Counted from the stretch's first letter, positions 52,758 to 62,110 are shown. The stretch is 64,000 nucleotides of DNA from Sphingobium sp. AS12 (GCF_019097845.1 NZ_JAHRGM010000046.1:124001-188000); one strand, 5' to 3'. A program made the numbers and translations. The notes: generated from the letters alone by a model not told the origin.

Positions 52758-53612
52758 ATGATCTTGCGCGGTGCGCCGATCGGCCAGGACAAGCCCATGT
52801 TCCTGATTGCCGGTCCGTGCGTACTGGAGTCAGTGGAACTGGCGCTTCGCGTCGCGGACTGCCTCGCACACCTCGCCCGACGCCATAACATGCTGGTCAT
52901 TTTCAAGGGATCCTTCGACAAGGCGAACCGGACTTCAGGCACGTCCGATCGTGGTCCGGGCATCGATGAAGGGTTGGAGATCCTCAGCCGCGTCAATCGT
53001 GAAACCGGCCTTCCGGTGCTGACCGACGTGCATGAGACAAGCCAAGTTCAGGCGGTTGCCGAAGTCGTTGACGTCCTTCAAACACCCGCGCTGCTTGCGC
53101 GCCAGAGCGATCTCATCATGGCTGCCGCTCGCTCCGGCCGCTTCGTCAATCTCAAGAAAGGGCAGTTCATGGCGCCCTGGGATATGGCGCATGTGCTTGA
53201 AAAGGCGCGCAGCGCCGCGGCGGAAGCCGGCCATGATCCGGATTGCTTCCTGCTGTGCGAGCGCGGCGTGAGCTTTGGCTACAACACCTTGGTCACCGAC
53301 CTGCGCAGCCTCGCGGTCATGGCCGAAACCGGATCGCCCGTCGTGTTCGACGCGACCCATAGTGTGCAATCGCCCGGAGGCCTCGGTGCGCGGTCGGGCG
53401 GTGACCGCCATCACATTCCTTTGCTCTGCCGCGGAGCCGTCGCCGCCGGGATTGCAGGCCTTTTCTTGGAAACGCACCCGGACCCGGATCGGGCCCTGTC
53501 GGATGGCCCCAATTCCTGGCCGCTCGATTTGCTCGATGCACTTGTCGCGCAACTGGTCATGCTTGATCACTCGATCAAGGCCAACCTGTCCGCATATCCG
53601 TCAGCAAGCTGA
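52758..53612 (+). CDS. kdsA: KDO-8-phosphate synthase KdsA
   Basis: 284 residues from the ATG at 52758. Family signatures: [57 protein letters not shown] and FDATHSVQ. It condenses arabinose-5-phosphate with phosphoenolpyruvate. KdsC, the phosphatase of the pathway, is absent from this cluster and would have to be supplied elsewhere. Confidence 0.95.
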   Translation: MILRGAPIGQDKPMFLIAGPCVLESVELALRVADCLAHLARRHNMLVIFKGSFDKANRTSGTSDRGPGIDEGLEILSRVNRETGLPVLTDVHETSQVQAVAEVVDVLQTPALLARQSDLIMAAARSGRFVNLKKGQFMAPWDMAHVLEKARSAAAEAGHDPDCFLLCERGVSFGYNTLVTDLRSLAVMAETGSPVVFDATHSVQSPGGLGARSGGDRHHIPLLCRGAVAAGIAGLFLETHPDPDRALSDGPNSWPLDLLDALVAQLVMLDHSIKANLSAYPSAS

Positions 53613-53727
53613 CCGGGGCGGACAATCCATGTCGCTTCGTTCGAAGATCCACGCGCGGATTCTCAACCCGCTCAACGACATTGCGAAGAACGCGTCCTCG
53701 AACTGAATATGAAGGCGTCCGTTGGGC

Positions 53728-53756
53728 TTGAACCTGGACCGCGTTGCATATATATT
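53728..53756 (+). promoter_or_regulatory. sigma-70-like promoter of the DUF433 gene
   Basis: TTGAAC (53728-53733), 17 bases, then TATATT (53751-53756), with AAGGGAG (53764-53770) and ATG at 53779. The -10 region lies in an AT-rich stretch (CATATATATT). The arrangement is close to consensus and sets the start of the antitoxin-toxin operon. Confidence 0.65.
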
Positions 53757-53778
53757 CCCTAGCAAGGGAGTAGTTATC

Positions 53779-54360
53779 ATGCCGAATGAGTTTTCAGCAC
53801 GGGAAGTGGCCGAACTGGCGAATGTGCCGGTGCGCGCCGTGGACAAGGCGATCGAGGAAAAGGTGCTTGCCGGTAGCAGGCTGGGCACGCGCGGCAGGCG
53901 CCGGATGCTGCCGCTCCACGCCGTGCCCTATGCCGCGATCGTGGCGAGGTTGCCTTTAACGCTCTCGCTTGCCGCCAAGCGCAACCTCGCGGGTGCGCTC
54001 AGCGCCCGTCAACCCGAACGCATGACCGCCGAACCGCTGGAGATCGCGCCCGCCGTCACAGTCGATCTGTCCGCGCTCGTCGGGTCCGATCTTGCGACAC
54101 GCGCCGCGCGCTACGGCCGCGCGCGGGAGGATCATATCGTGATCAATCCCGACATCATGGGTGGAACGCCGGTTCTGCGCGGCACGCGGATCACTGTCTA
54201 TTCGGTGCTGGGCCGCCTCGATGGCGGTGACAGTATCGACGACATCGTGGAGGATTATCCGAACCTGACGCGGGAGGCGATCGAGACGGCCGCGCTCTAT
54301 GCGCGCACCCATCCACTTGTCGGTAGGCCCGGCGGGCGTCCGTGGGCGAAAGCCGCTTGA
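53779..54360 (+). CDS. DUF433 antitoxin of a DUF433/PIN-like module
   Basis: 193 residues from the ATG at 53779. An N-terminal helix-turn-helix (SAREVAELANVPVRAVDKAIEEKV) and a C-terminal DUF433 domain (HIVINPDIMGGTPVLRGTRITVYSVLGRLDGGDSIDDIVEDYPNLT) occur. DUF433 proteins are usual antitoxins for DUF5615 PIN-like toxins. It overlaps the toxin gene by 4 bases (TTGA). That toxin is broken by insertion, so the antitoxin may now stand alone. Confidence 0.88.
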   Translation: MPNEFSAREVAELANVPVRAVDKAIEEKVLAGSRLGTRGRRRMLPLHAVPYAAIVARLPLTLSLAAKRNLAGALSARQPERMTAEPLEIAPAVTVDLSALVGSDLATRAARYGRAREDHIVINPDIMGGTPVLRGTRITVYSVLGRLDGGDSIDDIVEDYPNLTREAIETAALYARTHPLVGRPGGRPWAKAA

Positions 54361-54447
54361 GACTGTTCATCGACGAATGCCTGTCGCCGCAACTCGCCCG
54401 TCATCTCAACATGACGGGCGAGCATGATGCTACGCATCCCCGTGATA
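54357..54447 (+). pseudogene. 5' part of a split DUF5615 PIN-like toxin
   Basis: Starts at a TTG (54357) overlapping the antitoxin stop and encodes LRLFIDECLSPQLARHLN and GEHDATHPRD, the N-terminal part of DUF5615 toxins with the first acidic residues (FIDEC). The frame is then interrupted by the Tn3-like element at 54448. The rest lies at 62242-62532. Joining the two at the target duplication gives one 125-codon frame. Confidence 0.85.
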
Positions 54448-54486
54448 GGCGTCACCTCAAGGTTTGTGCGCCAGACAACGATTTGA
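54448..54486 (+). repeat. left inverted repeat of the Tn3-like element
   Basis: Begins GGCGTCACCTCAAGGTTTGT and ends ACAACGATTTGA. Differs from the reverse complement of the right end at 5 of 39 positions. Weaker similarity continues for about 9 more bases inward. Confidence 0.9.
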
Positions 54487-54509
54487 CGGACAAAAACAGA
54501 ACGGTGCAA

Positions 54510-55070
54510 TCATGCGGCGGATCGCAGGTATTGATATAGGGTTTCTCGGCTGATCCCAAGATCGCGGGCGATCGCGGCCTTTTGCTCGCCACCTGCAACC
54601 CTTTGCAACAGCTCGGCCACCATACCGTCGGACAGCGATTTCTTTCTTCCCCGATAGGCGCCCCGCTGCTTGGCTAAGGCGATGCCTTCGCACTGGCGCT
54701 CCCGGATCAATGCGCGCTCGAATTCGGCAAACGCGCCCATCACTGAGAGCATGAGATTGGCCATCGGGGAATCCTCGCCGGTGAAAGCCAGGCTCTCTTT
54801 GACGAATTCGATCCGGATGCCCCGCCGGGTGAGGGACCGGACCAACTTGCGTAGATCATCGAGGTTGCGCGCGAGGCGGTCCATGCTGTGCACGACCACC
54901 GTGTCCCCCTCCCGGATGAACGAGAGCATGGCTTCAAGCTGGGGTCTGTTGACGTCCTTGCCCGATGCCTTGTCGGTAAAGGTCTTGTCGAGCACCACGC
55001 CGTCCAGCTGGCGATCGACATTCTGATCGAATGCGCTGACCCGGACATATCCGATCCTTTGCCCGTTCAT
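54510..55070 (-). CDS. tnpR: serine recombinase, Tn3-type resolvase TnpR
   Basis: 186 residues from the ATG at 55070 with GGGAG about 7 bases upstream. N-terminal resolvase domain: IGYVRVSAFDQNVDRQL with the catalytic Ser (VRVS), then VHSMDRLARNLDDLRKLV. The C-terminal helix-turn-helix GEQKAAIARDLGISRETLYQYL binds res sites. It resolves transposition cointegrates. It lies immediately inside the left inverted repeat, as in many Tn3 elements, but no tnpA follows. Confidence 0.93.
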   Translation of the reverse strand: MNGQRIGYVRVSAFDQNVDRQLDGVVLDKTFTDKASGKDVNRPQLEAMLSFIREGDTVVVHSMDRLARNLDDLRKLVRSLTRRGIRIEFVKESLAFTGEDSPMANLMLSVMGAFAEFERALIRERQCEGIALAKQRGAYRGRKKSLSDGMVAELLQRVAGGEQKAAIARDLGISRETLYQYLRSAA

Positions 55071-55090
55071 CGCCTGCTCCCGGCCCAATC

Positions 55091-55160
55091 TGTCAGGTTG
55101 GAATCTATGAGCTTAGCAGGCGTGTGTCAAGAAATGAGCTTTGAAGTTCTTATCTGACAC
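55091..55160. promoter_or_regulatory. res-like site upstream of tnpR
   Basis: Upstream of the tnpR start lie TGTCA (55091-55095) and the inverted pair GTGTCA (55124-55129)/TGACAC (55155-55160), 37 bases end to end. Resolvase subsites in Tn3 elements have TGTC half-sites of this kind. The rest of 55161-55338 shows nothing recognisable. Confidence 0.5.
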
Positions 55161-55338
55161 ATTCGACGTGGACATCCTGACGTCCGGTTAGACTATACTT
55201 CATCGTGACGCAGATCAGCAAAACATGAACAGAGTGGCGAATAAAACGTATGGAACTGTACGCGCTTGGTCTGTCCTCGGGCAGAAACACCAAGAAAGCG
55301 GACCTTTTCTCGGGCCGCAGCTCAAGACAGATCAAAGC

Positions 55339-55545
55339 TCATCTCGGACTTTCGGGCGCTGATCGCGGCGCAAGCTGATACCGGGGCGGATTGTCAATGT
55401 GATCCTTGATACGAAATCGTATCTCTATCATCGCTTCTGCACCATCGGGCCATGCTTCCCACCGATTCGACAGCTCATGAACGCATTGTGGGAGTGAATC
55501 CAAATCTTCCGTCAACCTGACGTTGCTCTCATGACTTTTTAACAT
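55339..55545 (-). CDS. possible small protein overlapping the end of the giant gene
   Basis: 68 residues from an ATG at 55545, which overlaps the last 17 bases of the 1,285-residue gene on the same strand. Hydrophilic and acidic (NVRLTEDLDSLPQCVHEL, AEAMIEIRFRIKDHI), no membrane segment, family not recognised. The overlap would allow coupled translation. If the large protein is a toxin, this would be the place for an immunity partner; that is speculation. It could also be a chance frame. Confidence 0.35.
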   Translation of the reverse strand: MLKSHESNVRLTEDLDSLPQCVHELSNRWEAWPDGAEAMIEIRFRIKDHIDNPPRYQLAPRSAPESPR

Positions 55546-58500
55546 AAGCTATCTTAAATCCGCCCTTATAATAAGCGATCTTGAGCTTGACTGCAGTGGC
55601 ACTCGTGTGCGTCGTGCCATCCTTCCACTCGACACCGCCTTCGGTTTTTGCGGTAATGGTGGCCTTGGCCGCGAATTCTGCGTCGACACCGCCGCCGATC
55701 TTCTTGGCGACCTCGTGCGCAATCTCGTCGCTCTTTGTTGTCTCGAACTCGAACTCTCCCACTTCGGCCGTGGCCTCCAGATAGAAGTAATCGTACTGGT
55801 CGAAGTCCTCTCGAGGGATCTGCACAATATCGCGACCGCGGAGTAGAGCGTTAATGCCCACGCCCCCCAGCACTTCGCCATGTATCTCGACCTGATAGCG
55901 TGGATCGTCGAATTCGTTGCTCACGCCAATCTCGAGCTGACCTTCCCGCGAATAGTCGGTAGCCATTAGCCAGCCTACCGCCGTACCACGCTGCTTGACA
56001 TCGACCCCGAAACGACCGACCAGCAGATTGTTGCCGTAGCCCTTCAGGTCGATATTGAACTTGATGTGTTCCTTCGACTTTCGTTTTGGCTTGGCCCAGT
56101 CCTGCTCGATTACCTGCTGGCGGACTTTGGCTTGATCCTTGGGCGGAAAATTTTCCTTGGCCGCCTCGAGTTTCTTGATGCCGTTGTCAATCTTGTCACT
56201 CTCCTTCTTCTCGGGGGTCCGTTCGTCTTGTGCCGGAGGCGGCGTGGTTTTTGGCGGCTGGGTGGCCGGTGTCGGCGTCGTATCTCCGCCCTCGTCCGGC
56301 GGCGTGTCATCGCCGGGACCGGAGCCGTGAGATGCGCCGCCGCTGGTTGCCGCCTTCTGGGCCTCGAGCGCGACCTCGGCAATTTTCACGCTGTTGTTTG
56401 ACAAGGTCTCGAGCAGGTCGGCGACTTGTGCCTGGCCTGACATGTCGCGGAAGATATTGGCGGTGGCGAGCACACCGAGTGCCGCGCCGAGGCCGGACGG
56501 ATCGGGAGCGGGGGTCGGGTTGACGATGTTGACGAGCGACTGCGGGAAGGCGGTTGGCGTGGCCGCAATGTCCTGCGGCGTCGGGGTGACCGGCGTTATC
56601 GTCCCGATTTCCGGCGCCTGGATTGGGATTGGATGCTCGTCCCACTTCCAGAAGCGGGTGTTGTCGATCTCCTCGGAGACGTTGCAGTGGCCGAGCTTGC
56701 CCTCGGCAAAGACACCGCGAGTCGGCAGTGTGATGAGCCGCTCCGACTTGGCGGAAGCGAGTGGCAGACGCTCCAGAACCGAAGCGCGGTCCGCATCGCT
56801 CATCGCGGCCAGTTGATCGACCGCCCGCTGTCGCTGGGCCGGGTCGCTGCCGTTTAGCGCGGAGGCGATGTCGACCACCAGCGTGTCGTCCACTCCCGAT
56901 ATCGGCTTAACCAGCGGATAGGCTACGTAACTGCCGAACACTTCCAGAGGGGTCGGCTCGACGTGGTCGTCCATCGTCGTCGGCGCCCAGGGCACGAGTT
57001 CGAACAGGCGGGCAATCGCATTCACGTCGGTGCCGAGTTGGATCACTGTTGCGTAGTGATCGACGTGAGCGGCGATGTGATCCTTGAGCTTCTTGATCTG
57101 ATAGGATTCTTCGATGGTCAGGCTCTTGTCAGGAGATAAGGCTGGGCCAATCGCGGGAGCCGGTGGTCCTGGACGCTTAATGCCTGAAAAAGCCTGGGAG
57201 CCCGGTTGGCGGCCGAGGATGAATAGGTTGACGTCGACCCTCCCCGGGGTGAGTTCGACCAGGTAGCCGTAGCGGTCCCACGCCTTGATCGACAGCGCGT
57301 CGATTCGCCACTCGGTGTTGCCCCACTTCTCGAACTGGAAGCCGATCACCTGCGACCAGGGGATACGCACCGAGGGTCCGCCGACTGCTTGGCCGGTTAG
57401 CTTCAAGAATGTGAACTGCTCTTGGTCGGTCTCCATCCGCTGGCCGCTATTGACGTTGTGCGCCGCATAAGCATCGCTCTCTCCCTTGTAGACGTAGTGG
57501 AGTTCGTGCTTCTTGCTGCGTGCATGTTCCTCGGCGGTGATCACGTAGATCGTGATATTGTTAATTGTATCATCGTTCGTCCAGATGCCGATCTCGAACA
57601 GTTCCAGCTCGACAGTTCCCTCCCACCACGGATCGACCGGGTCGACGGTTGGGCCGATACCTTGCACGATTTGGTGATTGGAGATTGCGTCGCGTTTCTC
57701 GATCGCGTCGAAGCCCGCCTTCAAAGCCGGCTCGAGCAAGGCCGGCTCGAGCAGGTGACGATGGTTGATCAAAACCGCCTCGTTCAATGCCGCCACCCGC
57801 TCGGGGAGCTTGGCCAGCACTGCCGGCCGTCGCCGGACCCATTCGACCGTGACGCGATAGTGCCGCAACACCTCGTAATAGAGCACTGTCAGCGTGTGGC
57901 TGTGATTGTAGTTGGAGAAGGTGCGGCTCTGGACGCTCTGCTTCTCCTCCTGCCGGGCCTGGATAACCACGGTCGAGCTCAGTTCGCGCTGGGCGGAGCT
58001 AGCCTGGGCGAAGCTGTCGTTCACGCGCTGGACGTTCTCGGCTGCGAGGTCGCGACTCCCGGAGCTGGTCGCAGTCGATCCGCCCAGACTCCATGTGTTT
58101 CCGACCGCAGCGCCGAGCCCGATCATGCCGAGCGACGCACCGCCGGTAGCGCCCGCCGCGCTCGCCATCCCCCCCATGAGGGAGGAGCCCTTCTGCAGTT
58201 CCTTCAGCCCGGCCTTTACCGTCTCCGAGATCGTCCGGTCGCGGTGGGTCTGGTGGAGGATGTCCTCGGTGAGCTTAGTCGTCTCGTTGCGATCGGTCAG
58301 GCTGTCCCACGACCAATCGATCACCGCCAGTCTGACCGTCTCGCCCGGCGCCAGCGGCAGACTGTAGAGTATCTCCCCCAGTGAATGGCCGAGCGAATAC
58401 CAAGACACCTTGTAGTCGTCGACATAGGCGGCCTTATAGCCCGACCCGGCCGGCAGTTTGAATTCGGGCGGCGCGTCAGCCAACCGCACTACCTGGCGCA

Positions 58501-59386
58501 GCACGAACTGCTGGAGCGCGAGACTGGCGGGGAACAGTTCCTCGCACCCGTCCTCGCCGACGAGTGACTTGGGGCTCGCCGCGAACGATGCGGGCGACAG
58601 CCGCCAATCGGTCAAGCCCGGATTCTGGAGGGCGCGGGGCCCCATGTTGATCAGCGCCGGCGGCAGCGTGTGCCACACCATCTCCATCCGCGCGACGATC
58701 GCGTCGAACGCGAAACGCGCCTGGGCCAGCACTTCGTGCCGGCCCGGATGGCCGTATGGATAGATCCAGATGGCCAGCTTCAGCACCGCATCGGGATCGT
58801 TCTGCCGCGCCGCGATCGTCTCGGCGAGCAGCAGTTTAACCTCTGGTCGCAGCCGGGTGAGGTCGAATGAGGCATATCCGACATGGTCGGTGGTGAGTAC
58901 GCCGAGCGGCTCAGCCCAGATCGCGCCCGTCTCTTCTTGCGGGTCGACAAGCTCAAGACCGAACCCCGGTGCAAGCTCGCGCACGGCCGCCAGCATCTGC
59001 GCGGACAGCCTCCCCGACGAAATGTCCGCCATGCGTGTGGCATCGGCGTCGCGCAGCACGTCCTTGAAGACACGCTCGAACAGCGCCCGCGTCTTTTCGA
59101 GGTCGAGCAGGGATTCCAGGCTGTCGTCGCTCAACGCCTGTCCCAATGCGGCAAGCGCTGCAGCCTCGACCCGCGCACGGACCGCGCTTGTCGTGGTCGG
59201 ATCAACGGCGTTCAACGCCGCGTTAATCGGCTCTCCCAGCCGCGCGTCGGCGGGCGGGCGCGGCGGCACGATGCGCGGCACCGCGATCTCGGCATAGAGC
59301 GGAAGTCGCTGGACCGGATTTCCGTTCTCGGGGTCGGTTACGAAAATTGCGAGATGGGTCGGTGGGGCAAGCGAAGAAGCGGCCAT
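55529..59386 (-). CDS. giant modular protein of unknown function
   Basis: 1,285 residues without signal peptide. Visible parts: an N-terminal region opening with a strand-like THLAIFVTDPENGNPVQ; a central region with SWYSLGHSLGEILYSLPLAPGE; a Gly/Ala-rich hydrophobic stretch near residues 400-430 (LMGGMASAAGATGGASLGMI) that could insert into a membrane; a helical region with SNYNHSHTLTVLYYEVLRHY; a Pro/Thr/Asp-rich linker near 1020-1060; and a C-terminal beta-rich domain (about 1080-1285) with many Lys. The linker plus variable-looking end is reminiscent of polymorphic toxins. I do not recognise the family. It is the main cargo of the Tn3-like element. Confidence 0.85.
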   Translation of the reverse strand: MAASSLAPPTHLAIFVTDPENGNPVQRLPLYAEIAVPRIVPPRPPADARLGEPINAALNAVDPTTTSAVRARVEAAALAALGQALSDDSLESLLDLEKTRALFERVFKDVLRDADATRMADISSGRLSAQMLAAVRELAPGFGLELVDPQEETGAIWAEPLGVLTTDHVGYASFDLTRLRPEVKLLLAETIAARQNDPDAVLKLAIWIYPYGHPGRHEVLAQARFAFDAIVARMEMVWHTLPPALINMGPRALQNPGLTDWRLSPASFAASPKSLVGEDGCEELFPASLALQQFVLRQVVRLADAPPEFKLPAGSGYKAAYVDDYKVSWYSLGHSLGEILYSLPLAPGETVRLAVIDWSWDSLTDRNETTKLTEDILHQTHRDRTISETVKAGLKELQKGSSLMGGMASAAGATGGASLGMIGLGAAVGNTWSLGGSTATSSGSRDLAAENVQRVNDSFAQASSAQRELSSTVVIQARQEEKQSVQSRTFSNYNHSHTLTVLYYEVLRHYRVTVEWVRRRPAVLAKLPERVAALNEAVLINHRHLLEPALLEPALKAGFDAIEKRDAISNHQIVQGIGPTVDPVDPWWEGTVELELFEIGIWTNDDTINNITIYVITAEEHARSKKHELHYVYKGESDAYAAHNVNSGQRMETDQEQFTFLKLTGQAVGGPSVRIPWSQVIGFQFEKWGNTEWRIDALSIKAWDRYGYLVELTPGRVDVNLFILGRQPGSQAFSGIKRPGPPAPAIGPALSPDKSLTIEESYQIKKLKDHIAAHVDHYATVIQLGTDVNAIARLFELVPWAPTTMDDHVEPTPLEVFGSYVAYPLVKPISGVDDTLVVDIASALNGSDPAQRQRAVDQLAAMSDADRASVLERLPLASAKSERLITLPTRGVFAEGKLGHCNVSEEIDNTRFWKWDEHPIPIQAPEIGTITPVTPTPQDIAATPTAFPQSLVNIVNPTPAPDPSGLGAALGVLATANIFRDMSGQAQVADLLETLSNNSVKIAEVALEAQKAATSGGASHGSGPGDDTPPDEGGDTTPTPATQPPKTTPPPAQDERTPEKKESDKIDNGIKKLEAAKENFPPKDQAKVRQQVIEQDWAKPKRKSKEHIKFNIDLKGYGNNLLVGRFGVDVKQRGTAVGWLMATDYSREGQLEIGVSNEFDDPRYQVEIHGEVLGGVGINALLRGRDIVQIPREDFDQYDYFYLEATAEVGEFEFETTKSDEIAHEVAKKIGGGVDAEFAAKATITAKTEGGVEWKDGTTHTSATAVKLKIAYYKGGFKIAYVKKS

Positions 59387-59704
59387 TGAGACCTCCTGTG
59401 CATGGCCGGCGTTAGCGGCCTGCCATGGCCCGCCGTGCGTCCGACGCTTGGAACACTATGCAATCGATGCTTGCTTCCATTTGAAGCCCACAGCCCATGC
59501 TTGTCGATATGTCGGCCAGCCGCTTTTGCTTAATCAACTTATTGTCAGGAATAGCTGCATAGCATTTGTTATGCATCAACCGTTCGGATGACGCGAATGA
59601 TCGGATGATGTAGCATTCTGATCGAGTCGAAGAACGGGTCTAGCGAGGAGAAGAGCGCCCAGAGGGTCGCCGTGGATTGAGCAATTCAATGCGGGGGGCC
59701 GGCT
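59387..59704. other. divergent intergenic region of the element
   Basis: 318 bases between the start of the giant gene and the LuxR-type regulator, lower in GC than the genes. It should hold both promoters. A partial inverted motif (TTGTTATGCATCAAC) lies at about 59568-59582. No gene or terminator was seen. Confidence 0.4.
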
Positions 59705-60847
59705 ATGCGAGAGCGATCAGTCACCGACATCTCCAATCTGATCGGGATGATCTATGACTGTGCGCTCGACCCGGAATGCTGGCCCGAAGCCCTCGCGGCC
59801 ATGCGCAGGCAGCTTGGTTTCCAATATGCGACACTTGCACTTCAGGCGCTTCCTGCCGGCATTCCCCTGCTGCAGGCAAGCAGCGGACTGGCGGCCGAGT
59901 GGCTCGCGCGAATTCCCGACTATAGCGCCGACTTCATCGATCGTTGGGGCGGGCGAGCGCGCGTGGACATGCTGCCCCTGACCGAGCCGGCCGTGCTCTC
60001 ACGAGTCAATCCCGGCTGGAACCTCCACGCAAACCGTTATTTCTGCGAATGGGCTGAGCCGCAGGGCATTCACGACGTCATGGCGCTCGGCGTGCTGCGA
60101 GGACCCGACGCGATCGGCTCGATCATCCTGGCACGGCATCATGAGCAGGGGGAAATCAGCGAGCAGGAGATTTCCCTTGGACGCCTGCTGCTTCCGCACT
60201 TGCAGCGGGTGATCGCGATCAGCCGAATTCTGGAGACCGAGCGCCTGACGACCTCATCGCTGCGAGCAGTGCTCGACCGCCTCACCGTCGGGGTCGTGCT
60301 TGTCGACACGGTGAAGACGATATTGCATGCCAACCGGGCAGCCCAGATGATGCTGCAATCCGGCGATGTGATCTCTTCGCGTCGCAACTGCCTTGAGTTT
60401 ACCGCCAGGGCGGCCTCGATGGCTCTGGATGCCGCCATCGGACGGGGAAGACCTGGGCGCGGCGCCCGATCCTGCGGTGTGGACGTGCCAATCCGCGACG
60501 AGCGGGGACAAAATTACATGGTGCACATCCTGCCTATTACGAAGGGGTCGCGCCGCGCGGAAGTCCAGTCTGCCGCCTCCGCGGCGCTGTTCATCAATCC
60601 GGTTTCATCGACGCTGAATGTCCGCCGGCCGGCGCTTGCGACGATGTTCGAGCTGACCGACGCCGAGACCAGGGTGCTGGAGAGCATCACACAGGGGTCA
60701 AGCGTCGGCAGCGCGGCGCGTGCGTTGGGCGTGAGCATGGCGACGGTGAAGACGCATCTGCAACATATCTTCGACAAGACCGGTGTCCGTCGACAGGCCG
60801 ACTTGGTGGCGCTGGTCGCATCCCTGGCCTTGTCGCCCGATGAGTGA
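59705..60847 (+). CDS. LuxR-family transcriptional regulator
   Basis: 380 residues. The C-terminal HTH (about 310-375) reads FELTDAETRVLESITQGSS, VGSAARALGVSMATVKTHLQHIFDKTGVRRQADLV, a LuxR/GerE domain. The long N-terminal part is helical with a possible PAS-like segment in the middle (VLDRLTVGVVLVDTVKTILHANRAA). It has no recognisable autoinducer-binding signature. It likely controls the giant gene or the enzymes downstream. Confidence 0.88.
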   Translation: MRERSVTDISNLIGMIYDCALDPECWPEALAAMRRQLGFQYATLALQALPAGIPLLQASSGLAAEWLARIPDYSADFIDRWGGRARVDMLPLTEPAVLSRVNPGWNLHANRYFCEWAEPQGIHDVMALGVLRGPDAIGSIILARHHEQGEISEQEISLGRLLLPHLQRVIAISRILETERLTTSSLRAVLDRLTVGVVLVDTVKTILHANRAAQMMLQSGDVISSRRNCLEFTARAASMALDAAIGRGRPGRGARSCGVDVPIRDERGQNYMVHILPITKGSRRAEVQSAASAALFINPVSSTLNVRRPALATMFELTDAETRVLESITQGSSVGSAARALGVSMATVKTHLQHIFDKTGVRRQADLVALVASLALSPDE

Positions 60848-60912
60848 TCGGACGGATCGAGCGCCAGCTAGTCGCCAACATACTTGCTTCATTTCGCTTT
60901 GGGAGGACTTCG

Positions 60913-61596
60913 ATGAGCCCCGTTCTTGACCAATATAGCAGCAATACCGAAGACATCCCTCTGGAGATATTCTTGCCGCCATCGCCTGGGCCGTCGCCGG
61001 CCGTTCTCGTCCTGCACGGCAGCTTCGGCCTCCTGCCTGAATATAAGCCCGACATTGTGTCATTTGCAGAGGCGCTTGCCGCGGCTGGCGTGGCCGCAAT
61101 CATGCCTCAGTACCTCAAATCCACCGGGACTGAGCCCGGTGATGGCGTTCTTAAGCTGATCCCGGTCAATCATCTTGTCTGGGCACAGGCTTGCGCCGAT
61201 GCGCTGACATGGATCGCCGGCGATCCGCGCTTCGATGTTGGCCATGTGGGTATCCTTGGCTTCTCGCTGGGAGGCTATCTTGCGCTCCGCGTCGCCATGG
61301 ACCCACCCGGCGGCGTGGCAGTGCAAAGCGTCGTCGACTTTTTTGGACCGACGCATCTGCTCGATGCCCATTGGTCGAAACTTCCTCCGGTGCTGATCTT
61401 TCATGGCTCAGTCGATAAGTTCGTCGATCCGAGCGAATCCGAGTTCCTAGTCCAGCAGCTCGAAGCGGCCGGGCGCGCGGAAGGAACAGGGTACAACTAT
61501 GAGTTGGTCGAAGGTCAGGGGCACGGCTTCAAGGGTGCCGCGCTGACCGAATCCCGCGACAAGACCACCAAATTCCTGACCGATAGCCTCGGATAA
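60913..61596 (+). CDS. dienelactone hydrolase-like alpha/beta hydrolase
   Basis: 227 residues from the ATG at 60913, preceded by GGGAGG about 8 bases upstream; a longer start near 60844 is less likely. Nucleophile elbow GFSLGG (Ser where classical dienelactone hydrolase has Cys), acid at VDKFVDPSES and His at GQGHGFKG complete the triad. Oxyanion region LHGSFGL. It may cleave lactones or esters. Follows the LuxR gene closely. Confidence 0.88.
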   Translation: MSPVLDQYSSNTEDIPLEIFLPPSPGPSPAVLVLHGSFGLLPEYKPDIVSFAEALAAAGVAAIMPQYLKSTGTEPGDGVLKLIPVNHLVWAQACADALTWIAGDPRFDVGHVGILGFSLGGYLALRVAMDPPGGVAVQSVVDFFGPTHLLDAHWSKLPPVLIFHGSVDKFVDPSESEFLVQQLEAAGRAEGTGYNYELVEGQGHGFKGAALTESRDKTTKFLTDSLG

Positions 61597-61624
61597 AGGC
61601 ACGACACCGGCCGGAGAACCGACA

Positions 61625-62110
61625 ATGCACGCCAATGCTAATATGTTGAATGAGCTTTATAGCGCGCTCGACCGGGGCGATCACCCGACCATGGCAGCCT
61701 TGTATCATCCCGAGGCGCATTTCCATGATATCGCCTTCGATTTGCGCGGAAAGCGTCTGATTCATGCGATGTGGCACATGATCTACGACAACGGCATCGA
61801 GACGAAAATCGAGTCCGTCGAGGCGGACGACAAAGTTGGTAGCGCATCCATCGTGGATCGCTATGACTTTGAGAAGGACCTTGCCCACGGCAGGGCGGGA
61901 CGCCCGGTGCGGAACGCGATCCGTTCCCAATTTCGATTCCGGGACGGTCTGATCATCGAGCATTACGACCATAGCGACCCTCACGCGTGGGGCAAAGCCG
62001 CGATGGGCGGACCGAAAGGCTTCCTCGCCGGCCGCTTCCGGTTCTTGCGGAGCAGCGTCGCGCGCGGGAAGCTCGATAACTTCATTCGCGAGCATCCCGA
62101 CTATTGGTAG
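61625..62110 (+). CDS. SnoaL/NTF2-like protein
   Basis: 161 residues with the NTF2 cone fold signature: N-terminal helix LNELYSALDRGDHPTMAALYHPEAHFHD, strands with IVDRYDFEKDL and FRFRDGLIIEHYDHSDPHAW. Such proteins act as isomerases or hydrolases on small polycyclic or lactone substrates. GGAG lies about 9 bases before the ATG. Together with the hydrolase 28 bases upstream it suggests a small catabolic pair. Final gene inside the element. Confidence 0.85.
   Translation: MHANANMLNELYSALDRGDHPTMAALYHPEAHFHDIAFDLRGKRLIHAMWHMIYDNGIETKIESVEADDKVGSASIVDRYDFEKDLAHGRAGRPVRNAIRSQFRFRDGLIIEHYDHSDPHAWGKAAMGGPKGFLAGRFRFLRSSVARGKLDNFIREHPDYW

Noticed and set aside
53626-53706. 25-codon frame beginning MSLRSKIHARILNPL after kdsA
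   Set aside because: Too short to judge and no clear ribosome site; could be chance.
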